64,000 nt of DNA from Saprospiraceae bacterium (GCA_016714985.1 JADKBS010000028.1:1-64000); one strand, 5' to 3'; positions 7,266 through 16,091 are shown, numbered from the stretch's first letter. Notes: generated by a model not told the origin, from the letters alone. Numbers and translations are program-made.

Positions 7266-9335
7266 TCAATCTACCAAGCGCCACGAAATCCCCATCCGCA
7301 TACCGCCATTTTGATAGCCAAAAGGCAGGGGGTGATTGGCCGTTTGATAATAATAGGTCTGCAATGGCTTGGTCAGCAGGTTCTCGACTTTGAAGAAAAA
7401 ACGGAAGGTTTTCACACGGAAGCTCAAGAATACGTCGAGCAATGGCGTAAAGGGCAGCGTTTGTTCGTCTTGAAGGTGAAACTGCCCGATGAGCGGATTA
7501 TAGCCCGATGCCTGGTAAGGTGCAATCAATCGGGCGTCCACTCCTATTTTGGTGAGCATAACTTTTTTGAAAATCTTGCCTTCGAGGTAAAGGCTGTGCT
7601 TGGTGTAGAACTGCGGCAGTGGTAGCACATCAGAGGTGGTCTGCTGCAAGAAGGCCGCATTGTCCAGGTGAAACGGGCCAAATTTGAAATCCTTTTGCAC
7701 TGTCAATTGCACGATGCTGAACGTGCCGCTTTGCCGGGGCAGGCCCAGCGAATCGAAATAGATGAGGTTGTTCAAAAGATGGTACTGCCCCCCAACGGAA
7801 AGGCGGATTTGCGGCAGCGAATACTCCCCCGCCAAGCTGGTTTCGAGGGTACGGCCAAAGCTGTTTTTCCAAATTTCCTGCTGTGTCACATAAAAACGTT
7901 GCGACAGCAAAGAAGGCGAATACAACTGGTTGACAGCCTCCAAGCGCAGCGCACCGATTTTCTTCAGGTTCAAAAACAGCTCCCCACTCAGCCGGAAATC
8001 GCCCGCATTGGCACCGATGCCAAGGTGTGCGTAGCTACGCAGTCGCAGCCGTTCACCCAACGAAAAGTTGAGCCGCCCCGTGAGGAAAACGTTATTAATG
8101 GCCCCTGTATCCACGGGCTCCAGCTCCAAAAAATAAGCGGAATGCACCAGGCCAACTTCCAACAAGTCGCTCTCATTTGGCAATGCACGGCTGGACTGGC
8201 TCGTGTCCGTTGGCGTTTGCTGGCGCAATTTGAAGGTTTGGAGCTTGAAAGTATTCTCCAGTTTTTTCACTTCCAGATAATGCCGGATGCCCCGTTTATC
8301 TACCAAGAAATCTCCATAGTAGGCAGTATCGGGGGCTGCATCCGCATATTTGTAGCTTTCGTTGCGCAGCGCTATTTGATGATAGAGCGTAAACCGACGC
8401 CCAATGGTGGACGGTGGACCGTGGGCGGCAGTGGTGTCCAATGGAGATTGTTGTTGGATGGAATCAACTGGTAAATTTGCTGGCCGTTGGCCGCTCACCG
8501 TTGGCCGTTGGCCGTTGGCCGTCCGCTGTCCGCCCTTTAAATAAAAATACTGTGTATAAGCCAATTCCCTGTTTGCATTTCGGGAGTTGGCGGTGCCAAG
8601 CTGTATATCCACTTGGTAAGCGGGTATCACTTCGTCGCTGAGGTCTTCGCCAGCGCCGCCATTGTTTTGTTGTTCAATGGCATTGGAAACAAAGCTGAGG
8701 TACCCGTCATAACTGCCAGATTTCGGATGAATCCACATGCCAGCGGCGGTAGCGGAGTTTTGCGCCCGTTGGAAATCGTATGAACCAAGGTTGTTGATTC
8801 GGCGGTGTTCGATGGAGAAGTTGAGGCCGTTGGCGAAGTTTCGGCTGAAGCGGATGTTGAACTGGGCATCGCCCTGCGTGGTGCCCTGCGAAAAGGCGGC
8901 TTGGGTATATGCCTGCGTGATTTTATAGTAGCGCACATCGGCGGTGGTCATTTGGTAGAGGTCGAACTGGTGCTGCCCCACGTCGAAGCCCCTGCGCCAA
9001 GTCGGTTGGAAAAACAGGAGACGGGCTGCTGAGCCGAGGTTCCCCAGGCTGGCAAAATCAAACCGTTGGTTGCGGATGGGGTCATATTGGTGTAAGCTGC
9101 CGAGCAAGCTGTCACTGAAGGGAAAAACGTAGTTGGGTTCATCGGCGTAGAAAAAATAGATATCGGACGTGTCAAGTGTCAATCGTTGGGTGCCGGGCAT
9201 CGCACCACCGCCGCCGCCGCCGAACCTGCCTGCTACATTGCCTAAGCCGCCGCCGCCGCCACCAAATTGGGCATGGGTTGCGCAAGCGACTAAAAGAGTG
9301 GCCGCCAATAAGATATGTCTCAGAAACTGCTGCAT
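7266..9335 (-). CDS. putative outer-membrane porin (Bacteroidota porin_10 type)
   Basis: A 689-residue outer-membrane beta-barrel protein. It starts with a signal peptide (MQQFLRHILLAATLLVAC, cut after THAQ), then two glycine runs separated by a short linker, then the block TSDIYFFYADEPNYVFPFSD and GSAARLLFFQPTWRRGFDVG typical of the Bacteroidota putative porin family. Amphipathic beta strands continue to the end. Residues near 280-310 are a low-complexity insertion (GQRTANGQRPTVSGQRP) encoded by a heptad array, see 8402-8534. ATG 9335 was chosen because the signal peptide starts there. Substrate is unknown. Confidence 0.85.
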   Translation of the reverse strand: MQQFLRHILLAATLLVACATHAQFGGGGGGLGNVAGRFGGGGGGAMPGTQRLTLDTSDIYFFYADEPNYVFPFSDSLLGSLHQYDPIRNQRFDFASLGNLGSAARLLFFQPTWRRGFDVGQHQFDLYQMTTADVRYYKITQAYTQAAFSQGTTQGDAQFNIRFSRNFANGLNFSIEHRRINNLGSYDFQRAQNSATAAGMWIHPKSGSYDGYLSFVSNAIEQQNNGGAGEDLSDEVIPAYQVDIQLGTANSRNANRELAYTQYFYLKGGQRTANGQRPTVSGQRPANLPVDSIQQQSPLDTTAAHGPPSTIGRRFTLYHQIALRNESYKYADAAPDTAYYGDFLVDKRGIRHYLEVKKLENTFKLQTFKLRQQTPTDTSQSSRALPNESDLLEVGLVHSAYFLELEPVDTGAINNVFLTGRLNFSLGERLRLRSYAHLGIGANAGDFRLSGELFLNLKKIGALRLEAVNQLYSPSLLSQRFYVTQQEIWKNSFGRTLETSLAGEYSLPQIRLSVGGQYHLLNNLIYFDSLGLPRQSGTFSIVQLTVQKDFKFGPFHLDNAAFLQQTTSDVLPLPQFYTKHSLYLEGKIFKKVMLTKIGVDARLIAPYQASGYNPLIGQFHLQDEQTLPFTPLLDVFLSFRVKTFRFFFKVENLLTKPLQTYYYQTANHPLPFGYQNGGMRMGISWRLVD
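8402..8534. repeat. heptad arrays inside the porin gene
   Basis: Two blocks lie in frame in the coding sequence. 8481-8534 reads CGTTGGC repeated with variants (CGCTCAC, CGTCCGC, TGTCCGC) in 7-base phase; 8402-8438 has GGTGGAC, GGTGGAC, CGTGGGC. They encode a Gln/Arg/Pro-rich loop on the minus strand. Similar words occur at 46658-46694. Confidence 0.75.
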
Positions 9336-9413
9336 TGTGGCTTTAAAACGTCCAATTAAACGGCGTCCCAACAAGTGACTACCTTCATTTTGCCAAAACT
9401 TAACATCGCAAAA

Positions 9414-9929
9414 TCAGGCGATTTGCCCGAAATAGATTTTGGTCAAATACCAAAAGTCCACCATCCCGGTTTCGGAATGTACCTCAAAGGTATCGCTTAA
9501 CCGTTGCATGGCGGTGGCGTGGCGAGGGTGTTTTTCATCGAAAGCATAGGAGCAGGAGAGATAGCGCCCTTTTACGCCCTCGAAGTCGAAGGTTTGCAGG
9601 TAGTAAATTTCATGGTAGGCAAAGCCATTTTTACCAAAAAAAGGCGCAAGCTGTTCCTCGCTGATGTGGCGGTGGTCAATCTTGTCGAGGTCGGTGGAAA
9701 AGTCCCGAAGGAAGGCATTGGGTTCCACGGCATGGATGGGATTGCCATTCTGCAAAAAAAGCTCCGTCAGTTTGTTCGTTCCAGCGCCTATATCCACTAC
9801 AACAGATTGGGCTGAAAGGCCCATCTTGTTCTTCATAAACTCCAGTAAGTCAGGAGGATAGCCCGGTCGGTAGCGGATGTAGTTTTCGACGGTATGGGAG
9901 AAACGGGTGAGGGAGCCTTGGGTATTCAT
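9414..9929 (-). CDS. class I SAM-dependent methyltransferase with internal deletion
   Basis: A 171-residue protein with the N-terminal motif I of class I methyltransferases (VVDIGAGTNKLTELFLQNG, then HAVEPN) and a normal C-terminus (QTFDFEGVKGRYLSCSYAF, MVDFWYLTKIYFGQIA). Family members with these ends are about 250 residues. The middle part, holding the AdoMet motif II-IV segment after the EPN residues, is missing without a frameshift: FLRDFSTDLDK runs straight on to HISEEQLAPFFGK. It is probably catalytically dead. It overlaps the upstream gene by 4 bases (9926-9929). Confidence 0.7.
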   Translation of the reverse strand: MNTQGSLTRFSHTVENYIRYRPGYPPDLLEFMKNKMGLSAQSVVVDIGAGTNKLTELFLQNGNPIHAVEPNAFLRDFSTDLDKIDHRHISEEQLAPFFGKNGFAYHEIYYLQTFDFEGVKGRYLSCSYAFDEKHPRHATAMQRLSDTFEVHSETGMVDFWYLTKIYFGQIA

Positions 9930-10699
9930 TTTTTATTTTTGAATGCGTGAACCAATCTTTGCAAATATTGTCCAGAGGTTTCTTTTTGGTAAAACCCAAG
10001 CGCAATCGCTGTCTTGTCCAAGAGATTGGCGTCGAAAAAGCCAAAATCGAACTGGTGTTCCATGCCGCTCGTCAGGCGCTCCCGGTTATTGGCCAAAATG
10101 GACAGCTCAGAAGCTGAAATATTGTTTACACCGCCAGCATTCACATATCGTTTTATACGGCGCTCACAGGCTTGAAGTGCGCCTTCGAGTATTTGCAGGC
10201 TATCGGCGGCCTCGGCCAGTACTTGCCGCTGAAGCAGTAGGCCGTCCACCGCTTCGTCCTTCCCTGATCGTACCTCGCTGTCCGTTTTTTCTACCGAAAA
10301 ATAGCTGTCATCAATGTCATTGTTGAACTGTTGAACGGCTTCGAGGTGCAGCCCGGCCAGGTCCCGCATCGGCTCAATGATTAGATGGAACTTTTTGACC
10401 AGCAGCTCGTGGCAGGCCCGTTCACCTGCGAGGCTACCTTGGTCGTGCGCCCTGCCCATATCCACGAACAGGGCTAGTACCTCGTTCGGTACTTTGTGGT
10501 CCACAACTCGTAGGTTGCTCAGCATGGAAGAGAAGGCAGCCGCCTTTTGTTGGAAGTGGACGTTCTTCGCCAGCACCACGTCCAATGGCTCCTGCTGGTT
10601 TTCGAAGTGGCCGTCCTGTTCAGGCAAAGGTGGCAGGTTTGCGCCGAGGGCACGGGGCGGGTCGTTATGGAATAGGTTGTCGTATGGATTGGTTGGCAT
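9926..10699 (-). CDS. hypothetical helical protein
   Basis: A 257-residue protein without signal peptide or membrane segments. It is largely helical with long charged stretches (EAADSLQILEGALQACERRI, LAGERACHELLVKKFHLIIE). I do not recognise a family. It overlaps the start of the methyltransferase gene by 4 bases (ATGA), so the two are translated together. A promoter-like CAAAGTTA (TAACTTTG on the minus strand) lies 23 bases upstream of its ATG. Confidence 0.65.
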   Translation of the reverse strand: MPTNPYDNLFHNDPPRALGANLPPLPEQDGHFENQQEPLDVVLAKNVHFQQKAAAFSSMLSNLRVVDHKVPNEVLALFVDMGRAHDQGSLAGERACHELLVKKFHLIIEPMRDLAGLHLEAVQQFNNDIDDSYFSVEKTDSEVRSGKDEAVDGLLLQRQVLAEAADSLQILEGALQACERRIKRYVNAGGVNNISASELSILANNRERLTSGMEHQFDFGFFDANLLDKTAIALGFYQKETSGQYLQRLVHAFKNKK

Positions 10700-10721
10700 A
10701 GGAACCGTCGGATATTGCTGC

Positions 10722-10729
10722 CAAAGTTA
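10722..10729 (-). promoter_or_regulatory. candidate promoter -7 box TAACTTTG
   Basis: On the minus strand this reads TAACTTTG, matching the Bacteroidota -7 consensus TAnnTTTG, 23 bases before the ATG at 10699. No clear TTTG -33 box was seen at the proper distance. Confidence 0.45.
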
Positions 10730-10740
10730 ACATAAAGCAA

Positions 10741-12792
10741 TTATTGTCCCAACTCACGCCACCCTTTGCGCACTGCTTCCAAGTCCCTTCTCATTTCATA
10801 GTCCTTTGCATAAAAAAAATCGAGCCGATGGGCAGTGGCATCATCCAACTGTTTGTTGGGAAAAGTGTGGGTGGAATTTAGGATGCCTGGCTTTATTCTT
10901 GGAATTGCGGATTGCGGAACTTGTCCCGACACCTCGGGATTGCGGATTGTGGATTGGGGCGAATAGCCTACCCAAGATTTTCTACCTAAAAATACCTGAA
11001 TCAGGTTCCGCAAAAAGCCGCCCGGTTTTTTCACCAAAAACAAAAGCAGCGGGGCCGCCATCAAAAAAACAACGGTCAAAACCAAGTCCAACAACCGCTT
11101 GTTGCGGAGAGCCGTTGGTGATGCAATTTGGAACCGAGTTGTGGTGGTGAAAAGCTCGCCAGCCGCGTCCTTCGAGCTGCTGCCAATGATGGTTCCGCCA
11201 CCCTTCGGCACAGTGCGGTACTCAATACGGGAACCAAGTCGCTCCATCCAACCAATTGTTTGTGAGGCAGTTACGTCTTTTAGGCAAAAAATGATTTCGT
11301 CCAAATGGTAGAGCGCAGCTAGCTCATCCAAGTTATCTACTGTTCCCAAACAATCTGAAATCTGAAATCGTCTATCTGAATTCTGAAATCCAATCAAATC
11401 AGCCGGGGGGGAAACCCTTCCAATCAAATTCCGCTCCACCCCAGCCTTCGCCAAAAGCCCCCTCACCCGTTCGCATTCCTCATCAGACCCCACGATGGCA
11501 AGGTTGGCCAACCGGGTGCGGCCCAGGCTTAGATTGCCTGTTTTGAAAAAATGGAAGATGAAGCGCAATCCCGTCAATGCTACCAACGACCACGCTGTGC
11601 CAAGCAAGATGACTGCCCTTGATGGCCGAAACTCCTGAGGCAGGAAGCCATAGACTGCCGAGATGACCACTGTACCGAGCAGCAGCCCACGGGTCAGTCG
11701 GCGGAGGTTGAACGGTTCGTCGTAACTGCCATTGAACCACAGCGCCACCAGCCAGACGAGCGTGTAAAATGGTGCGTTGAACTGTATGAATGCGGGCTTG
11801 AACCAAGAGGGGTCGTGGTAGAAATAGTTGGCCCAAAAGGTTTTGCAAAGCCATAGCCCACCGAACATGAGCAGGGCATCGAGCAGTGGCAGTCGGCTTT
11901 TTTTGAAAAAATTGCCGACCAGTGTCATCCCCGCCCGCAGCCAGATGGCCCCATAAATCATGGCGATGAAAAGCCTTGCCTGCTGCCCTTGGAAATGCTT
12001 GCGAGCAAAGATGATCATAGCCTGGTAAAACGTGCGGACATAGTTCAGGCTGCCCTTTTTAGTGCTTTCGCCTTTGTAGTGGATAACGGTCGTATCGGCA
12101 AAATAGTAGTTCTTATATCCCGCCTGAACAATTCGGTAGCTTAGGTCAATGTCCTCACCGTACATAAAGAAGGCTTCATCGAGCAGGCCAATTTTGTCCA
12201 GTACGGAACGGCGAAGCAGCATGAAGGCCCCGGCCAGCACGTCCACTTCATGCGTCTCATTATTGTCCAAAAAGCCAAGGTGGTAGCGCCCAAAAAGTCG
12301 GGATTTCGGGAAAATGGCTGACAACCCAAACGTTTTGCAAAAAGCCACCCATGGCGTGGTAAAGCCACGCTTGCTTTCCGGCAGGAACGTTCCGCTGCCA
12401 TCCATCATTTTCACGCCCAATCCACCCGCCTCGGGGTGTGCCTCCATGAAGTCAACGCATTTGCTCAACGTGTCCTCTGCAACTACCGTGTCGGGATTGA
12501 GTAGTAAAACGTACTTGGATTGCGGAACTTGTCCCGACACCTCGGGGTTGCGGATTGCAGATACTCGGATTGCCTGATTGTTGGCTACCGCAAAGCCTGT
12601 GTTTTCTTGGTTTACAATGAGGTGTACTTCGGGGAAATGGGTGCGAACCATCTCGGCACTGTCATCGGAGGACTTGTTGTCAACGACATAGACATCGCCA
12701 AGGTACCCGTCTGGGTTGGCATTTCGCACACTTATGAGGCATTGCTCCAAGAAGTGGCGGACGTTGTAATTGACGATGATGGTGGTGAGCAT
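10741..12792 (-). CDS. GT2 glycosyltransferase fused to a sugar-transferase-like membrane region
   Basis: A 683-residue protein. Residues 1-260 form a family 2 glycosyltransferase (TTIIVNYNV start, VYVVDNKSSDDS, LLLNPDTVV, EAFFMYGEDIDLSYRI, VIHYKG), close to rhamnosyltransferases. Several membrane helices follow, then a Rossmann-like segment (LAIVGSDEECERVRGLLAK) and a C-terminal region starting RNKRLLDLVLTVVFLMAAP that resembles the membrane-anchored part of WcaJ-type polyprenyl-phosphate sugar transferases but lacks a complete catalytic block. A role in surface polysaccharide or glycolipid assembly is inferred. Three short heptad arrays sit in frame within the gene. ATG 12792 is the natural start, at the GT2 N-terminus. 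Confidence 0.85.
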   Translation of the reverse strand: MLTTIIVNYNVRHFLEQCLISVRNANPDGYLGDVYVVDNKSSDDSAEMVRTHFPEVHLIVNQENTGFAVANNQAIRVSAIRNPEVSGQVPQSKYVLLLNPDTVVAEDTLSKCVDFMEAHPEAGGLGVKMMDGSGTFLPESKRGFTTPWVAFCKTFGLSAIFPKSRLFGRYHLGFLDNNETHEVDVLAGAFMLLRRSVLDKIGLLDEAFFMYGEDIDLSYRIVQAGYKNYYFADTTVIHYKGESTKKGSLNYVRTFYQAMIIFARKHFQGQQARLFIAMIYGAIWLRAGMTLVGNFFKKSRLPLLDALLMFGGLWLCKTFWANYFYHDPSWFKPAFIQFNAPFYTLVWLVALWFNGSYDEPFNLRRLTRGLLLGTVVISAVYGFLPQEFRPSRAVILLGTAWSLVALTGLRFIFHFFKTGNLSLGRTRLANLAIVGSDEECERVRGLLAKAGVERNLIGRVSPPADLIGFQNSDRRFQISDCLGTVDNLDELAALYHLDEIIFCLKDVTASQTIGWMERLGSRIEYRTVPKGGGTIIGSSSKDAAGELFTTTTRFQIASPTALRNKRLLDLVLTVVFLMAAPLLLFLVKKPGGFLRNLIQVFLGRKSWVGYSPQSTIRNPEVSGQVPQSAIPRIKPGILNSTHTFPNKQLDDATAHRLDFFYAKDYEMRRDLEAVRKGWRELGQ
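10902..10957. repeat. intragenic repeat, copy 1 (GGATTGC units plus hairpin core)
   Basis: Words GGATTGC flank a small hairpin, TCCCGA-CACC-TCGGGA at 10924-10939. The 41 bases 10909-10949 match 12517-12557 at 40 positions, in the same orientation. It is translated in frame near the C-terminus of the glycosyltransferase as a Pro/Gln/Ser-rich loop (RNPEVSGQVPQ). Confidence 0.85.
11354..11391. repeat. intragenic heptad array (TCTGAAA units)
   Basis: Five 7-base words in phase: TCTGAAA, TCTGAAA, TCGTCTA, TCTGAAT, TCTGAAA. In frame within the glycosyltransferase gene, encoding NSDRRFQISD on the minus strand. Confidence 0.75.
12516..12572. repeat. intragenic repeat, copy 2 (GGATTGC units plus hairpin core)
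   Basis: Second copy of the repeat at 10902-10957 (40 of 41 identical), with the core TCCCGA-CACC-TCGGGG at 12532-12547. It lies in the GT2 catalytic domain, just before the LLLNPDTVV block, and adds a loop (IRNPEVSGQVPQS) in frame. Confidence 0.85.
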
Positions 12793-12984
12793 GGGGTGTA
12801 AAATTAGCAAAAATCCAGCCCAACTTGCCATTTCTACTTAAATGGGGCTTGAGGGGCAGCCAAAAATCCTTTGGTAAAAGAATACCATGACAAGCCTTTG
12901 AGCGAGGAATACTTGAGCGAAATATTCCTCAAATATTTTGGTTGAGAAAGGAAGGCAATCCTATCACTTATTAAAGGAACTGCC

Positions 12985-13031
12985 AAAAAAAGAAACGGCG
13001 GTAGCACAGTGCTACCGCCGTTTCTTTTTTT
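12985..13031. terminator. near-perfect palindromic terminator
   Basis: A hairpin with A-run, stem GAAACGGCGGTAGCAC / GTGCTACCGCCGTTTC and T-run, located after the DUF4783 gene (13085, minus strand) and before the GT2 gene. It works as an intrinsic terminator for the DUF4783 transcript. Confidence 0.85.
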
Positions 13032-13084
13032 AAAATTGGAGGTCGAAAGGCCCTGGCACCGGATCTTGACCTTGCATGGAGCGG

Positions 13085-13474
13085 TCATTCCTTATCGAAC
13101 CTCAATTCTTGAATGACCTGTTTTCCGCCGCCCGATTTCAGGTAAATATAGACCCTGAAAGTGCCGGAAGTGGCAGTCATGTTGCCGATGCAGTACTGGG
13201 AGTCTTGCCCCTTGGACGCTCCCTGGTGTACCTGCTTAAAAGAGGAAGGCTTGTTCTTTGCGAAGAAGTCCTTCACCACTTTCACTGCATCAGCTTTGGA
13301 ATAAGTCTCCTCCTTGTCCATCACTGCTATTTCCACATTGGCATCAAAGTACTGGCCAAGCGCATCGGCATTGCCACTGCTAATGGCCTTTGTGATGGCA
13401 TCAAGGTTCAGCTCTTCGATGCTGGTGAAGGCAAGGAAGGGGGCAAGGAAAAAGACAAACAAGAAATTTTTCAT
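13085..13474 (-). CDS. DUF4783 protein, secreted, NTF2-like
   Basis: A 129-residue protein with a signal peptide (MKNFLFVFFLAPFLAF) and a DUF4783 domain of the NTF2-like fold (DAITKAISSGNADALGQYFD, VEIAVMDKEETYSKADA, VKDFFAKNKPSSF, TFRVYIYLK). The family is common in Bacteroidota; its function is unknown. It stands alone on its strand and ends at a strong terminator. Confidence 0.85.
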   Translation of the reverse strand: MKNFLFVFFLAPFLAFTSIEELNLDAITKAISSGNADALGQYFDANVEIAVMDKEETYSKADAVKVVKDFFAKNKPSSFKQVHQGASKGQDSQYCIGNMTATSGTFRVYIYLKSGGGKQVIQELRFDKE

Positions 13475-13686
13475 GGTCTGGATTTATGAACGAAATTCGC
13501 CAAGCCACATAGCCGGAATTTCATCCCGCAATATGAGCCAGCAAAGTTCCCTTTTTCATATCAAACGAACATTTAATCTCAGATGTTCATTTGATGTTAT
13601 TTTGACGAAAGAACTTAGGAGAGTAACGCATGGAAATGTTAAAATCAAGAAGGGTGCTTTCTTCCTTCGCAACTTCTAAAAAATAA

Positions 13687-13731
13687 GTTCACGGTTCCGG
13701 CCAGCCCTCCAGGTTGGCTGAAACCGTGAAC
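13687..13731. terminator. stem-loop in the divergent gap before gpmI
   Basis: Outer arms GTTCACGGTT and AACCGTGAAC pair perfectly, with further imperfect pairing inside. A T-run follows on the plus strand. No plus-strand gene ends just before it, so termination is only one possibility; it may be a repeat element. Confidence 0.45.
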
Positions 13732-13916
13732 TTCCCTTTTTCCAACGGCTACGTCGCCGAAAAAAGAGGAAAGTCACTATTTTTATTGTTCCTTAGCAAA
13801 TAAGGTGACAACTCGTGAATAAGATGTCCTTATTCAAATCAAACCCCGATTTGGGGCTGTATAAAAACAAATCTTATAACGAACGGCTTTAAGAAAGTGA
13901 CATACGGCGCTAATTT

Positions 13917-13924
13917 TAATTTTG
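13917..13924 (+). promoter_or_regulatory. candidate gpmI promoter -7 box TAATTTTG
   Basis: A match to TAnnTTTG placed about 57 bases before ATG 13981. No good -33 TTTG was found. Confidence 0.4.
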
Positions 13925-13980
13925 TGGCGCAATCTTGCTTAAACATATTAAAAAAATCAACTTTGAACTTAAATCGCATC

Positions 13981-15489
13981 ATGCTCCTCATCCTTGATGG
14001 ATGGGGCAAGGGACAAAAACCATCTGCTGACGCTATCGCACAGGCCAACACGCCTGTGATGGACGAGCTAATGAGGACATGCCCAAACTCAGAACTCGTT
14101 ACCTTCGGTGAGGACGTTGGTTTGCCCGAAGGCCAGATGGGCAACTCGGAAGTGGGCCACCTGAACATCGGAGCCGGCCGGATAGTATATCAAGAACTGG
14201 CACGCATCAACAAGTCCATCCGAGATGGGGAACTACAACAGCACCCAGTGCTGCTCGAAGCATTTCAATACGCCAAGGCAAATAATAAGGCTGTCCATTT
14301 TATCGGACTACTGTCCGATGGGGGTGTGCATTCCCACACGAAGCATTTATTGGCACTTTGCGAAGCAAGCCAGCAACAGGGCTTGGAGAGGGTTTTCGTC
14401 CATGCCTTCATGGATGGCCGGGACACCGACCCCAAAAGTGGGCTAAGATTCCTGAGCGAATTACTACAAAACATTGACAATCAATCAGTTAAATTAAATT
14501 CCATCATTGGTCGGTACTATGCAATGGACCGTGACAAGCGTTGGGAGCGAGTAAAATTGGCTTACGACCTCTTGGTAAATGGCATTGGTGAGAAAACGAG
14601 CGACCCATTGGCCACTGTACACAAACGCTATGAGGCCGGCGAGACGGATGAATTCCTGAAGCCAATCATTTGTGTGGACGGCAGCGGTAATCCCGTTGCT
14701 ACCATTCAAGCTGGCGATGTGGTCGTCTGCTTCAATTTCCGCACGGACCGCCCAAGGGAAATCACAACGGTGCTCACCCAGAAAGACATACCCGAATTTG
14801 GCATGTCCAAACTGAACTTGCACTACGTCTGCATGACACGATACGATGAGTCGTACAAGGGCTTGCACGTCATCTTTGAAAAGGACAACCTAAACAACAC
14901 CCTTGGCGAGGTGCTGTCAAATGCCGGGCTTACCCAAGTGCGAATTGCCGAGACGGAAAAATACCCGCACGTTACGTTCTTTTTTTCAGGTGGACGGGAG
15001 GAGCCTTTTGAAGGCGAGCGACGCCTCATGGTTCCATCGCCTAAAGTAGCCACTTATGACCTCCAACCAGAGATGAGTGCAGAGGGCATCACGGAAGCCA
15101 TCATCACCGATATTGAAAACAACCAACCCAATTACATCTGCCTAAATTTCGCCAACACCGATATGGTCGGCCACACTGGTGTTTTTTCAGCGGCTATGAA
15201 AGCCGCCGAGACGGTGGACGCCTGCCTTGGACGAGTGTTAGCATGCGGCAAGCAATACGGGTACGAGGCCATCGTGATTGCCGACCACGGCAACTCCGAT
15301 TATTTAATCAATGAAGATGGCACTCCCAATACTGCCCACACCATGAACCCTGTACCTTTCATCTACGTCGGCAAGCCGGGCGCAAAGGTATCCAATGGCA
15401 AACTTGCGGATATTGCACCTACCATTCTTGGCCTTATGGGCATTGACTTGCCCATTGAGATGAACGGCAATAACCTGATTTCAAAATGA
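13981..15489 (+). CDS. gpmI: 2,3-bisphosphoglycerate-independent phosphoglycerate mutase
   Basis: This enzyme interconverts 3- and 2-phosphoglycerate in glycolysis. The 502-residue protein belongs to the alkaline-phosphatase fold: the LLILDGWGKG start with metal-binding D6, catalytic serine S56 in MGNSEVGHLNIGAGR, the FMDGRDTDP block, FNFRTDRPREIT, and the C-terminal metal sites NTDMVGHTG and IADHGNSDYLI. Start: ATG 13981 gives the domain directly; TTG 13963 would add LNLNRI-like residues, as many homologues have, and cannot be excluded. The stop overlaps the next gene by 4 bases. Confidence 0.95.
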   Translation: MLLILDGWGKGQKPSADAIAQANTPVMDELMRTCPNSELVTFGEDVGLPEGQMGNSEVGHLNIGAGRIVYQELARINKSIRDGELQQHPVLLEAFQYAKANNKAVHFIGLLSDGGVHSHTKHLLALCEASQQQGLERVFVHAFMDGRDTDPKSGLRFLSELLQNIDNQSVKLNSIIGRYYAMDRDKRWERVKLAYDLLVNGIGEKTSDPLATVHKRYEAGETDEFLKPIICVDGSGNPVATIQAGDVVVCFNFRTDRPREITTVLTQKDIPEFGMSKLNLHYVCMTRYDESYKGLHVIFEKDNLNNTLGEVLSNAGLTQVRIAETEKYPHVTFFFSGGREEPFEGERRLMVPSPKVATYDLQPEMSAEGITEAIITDIENNQPNYICLNFANTDMVGHTGVFSAAMKAAETVDACLGRVLACGKQYGYEAIVIADHGNSDYLINEDGTPNTAHTMNPVPFIYVGKPGAKVSNGKLADIAPTILGLMGIDLPIEMNGNNLISK

Positions 15490-16061
15490 TTCAGTCCACT
15501 GCCAAATTGCGATGGCTTACTTGCCTATTTGCCTTGTGCTTGCTTGTTGCGTGCGTACCCGACAAGTCATCCAATCAAACAGGTGAAGTTGGTGTTAAAC
15601 GGCATTTCGACTTGAAAGGGTATTTTGATGGCGAGGTTCAACGCCTTGGTCGAAAGGGTAGGGCAAAAAAAAATGTCGTGGTAGATGGGAGAGAAGAAAC
15701 CAAGCAAATAGACAGCGTTGATTTCCAACGTGAGCTTGGCATGTTTTCAGTATCTGATATCAACCGACCAGCGTGGTCTGACAAGTATGTGGCAGACAGC
15801 ATTTTTGACGAACAAAAGCAGCTTGTGCATTTGGAAATAACATCATTAGACAAGTCGCTAAAAACACAAAGCATCGCAGTTGATTTTCAACAAGGCGCTA
15901 TATCCAAGGTTCAGATTCATAACAACACAACCAATTCCATAGCCTCATCCAACCAAGTCTTGACCTACGAGCCATCCTCGGGTTATTCGATAGAGAGCAA
16001 CCAGAAGGTCACATTCTCCGATGCCCAAGACTTTAGGATTCACGTCATGTTCTTGAAATAA
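15486..16061 (+). CDS. lipoprotein of unknown function
   Basis: A 191-residue protein with a lipoprotein signal peptide; lipobox L-V-A-C with cysteine at residue 23. The mature part is mostly beta-rich and hydrophilic (HFDLKGYFDGEVQRL, VHLEITSLDKSLKTQSIAVD) and resembles small outer-membrane-attached lipoproteins of Bacteroidota. Its ATG overlaps the gpmI stop (ATGA, 15486-15489), implying coupling, although the link to glycolysis is likely incidental. Family unknown to me. Confidence 0.7.
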   Translation: MIQSTAKLRWLTCLFALCLLVACVPDKSSNQTGEVGVKRHFDLKGYFDGEVQRLGRKGRAKKNVVVDGREETKQIDSVDFQRELGMFSVSDINRPAWSDKYVADSIFDEQKQLVHLEITSLDKSLKTQSIAVDFQQGAISKVQIHNNTTNSIASSNQVLTYEPSSGYSIESNQKVTFSDAQDFRIHVMFLK

Positions 16062-16091
16062 ACCTGCTCCTACCAAGCTGTTCTACTAGTA

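Larger units (their letters stand above)
13475..13980. other. intergenic region with hairpin and gpmI promoter
   Basis: About 500 bases without a gene. It holds a hairpin at 13687-13731 (GTTCACGGTT / AACCGTGAAC with an inner GGCCAGCC / GGTTGGCT pairing) and, near its right end, the likely gpmI promoter. Nothing else was recognised. Confidence 0.5.
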
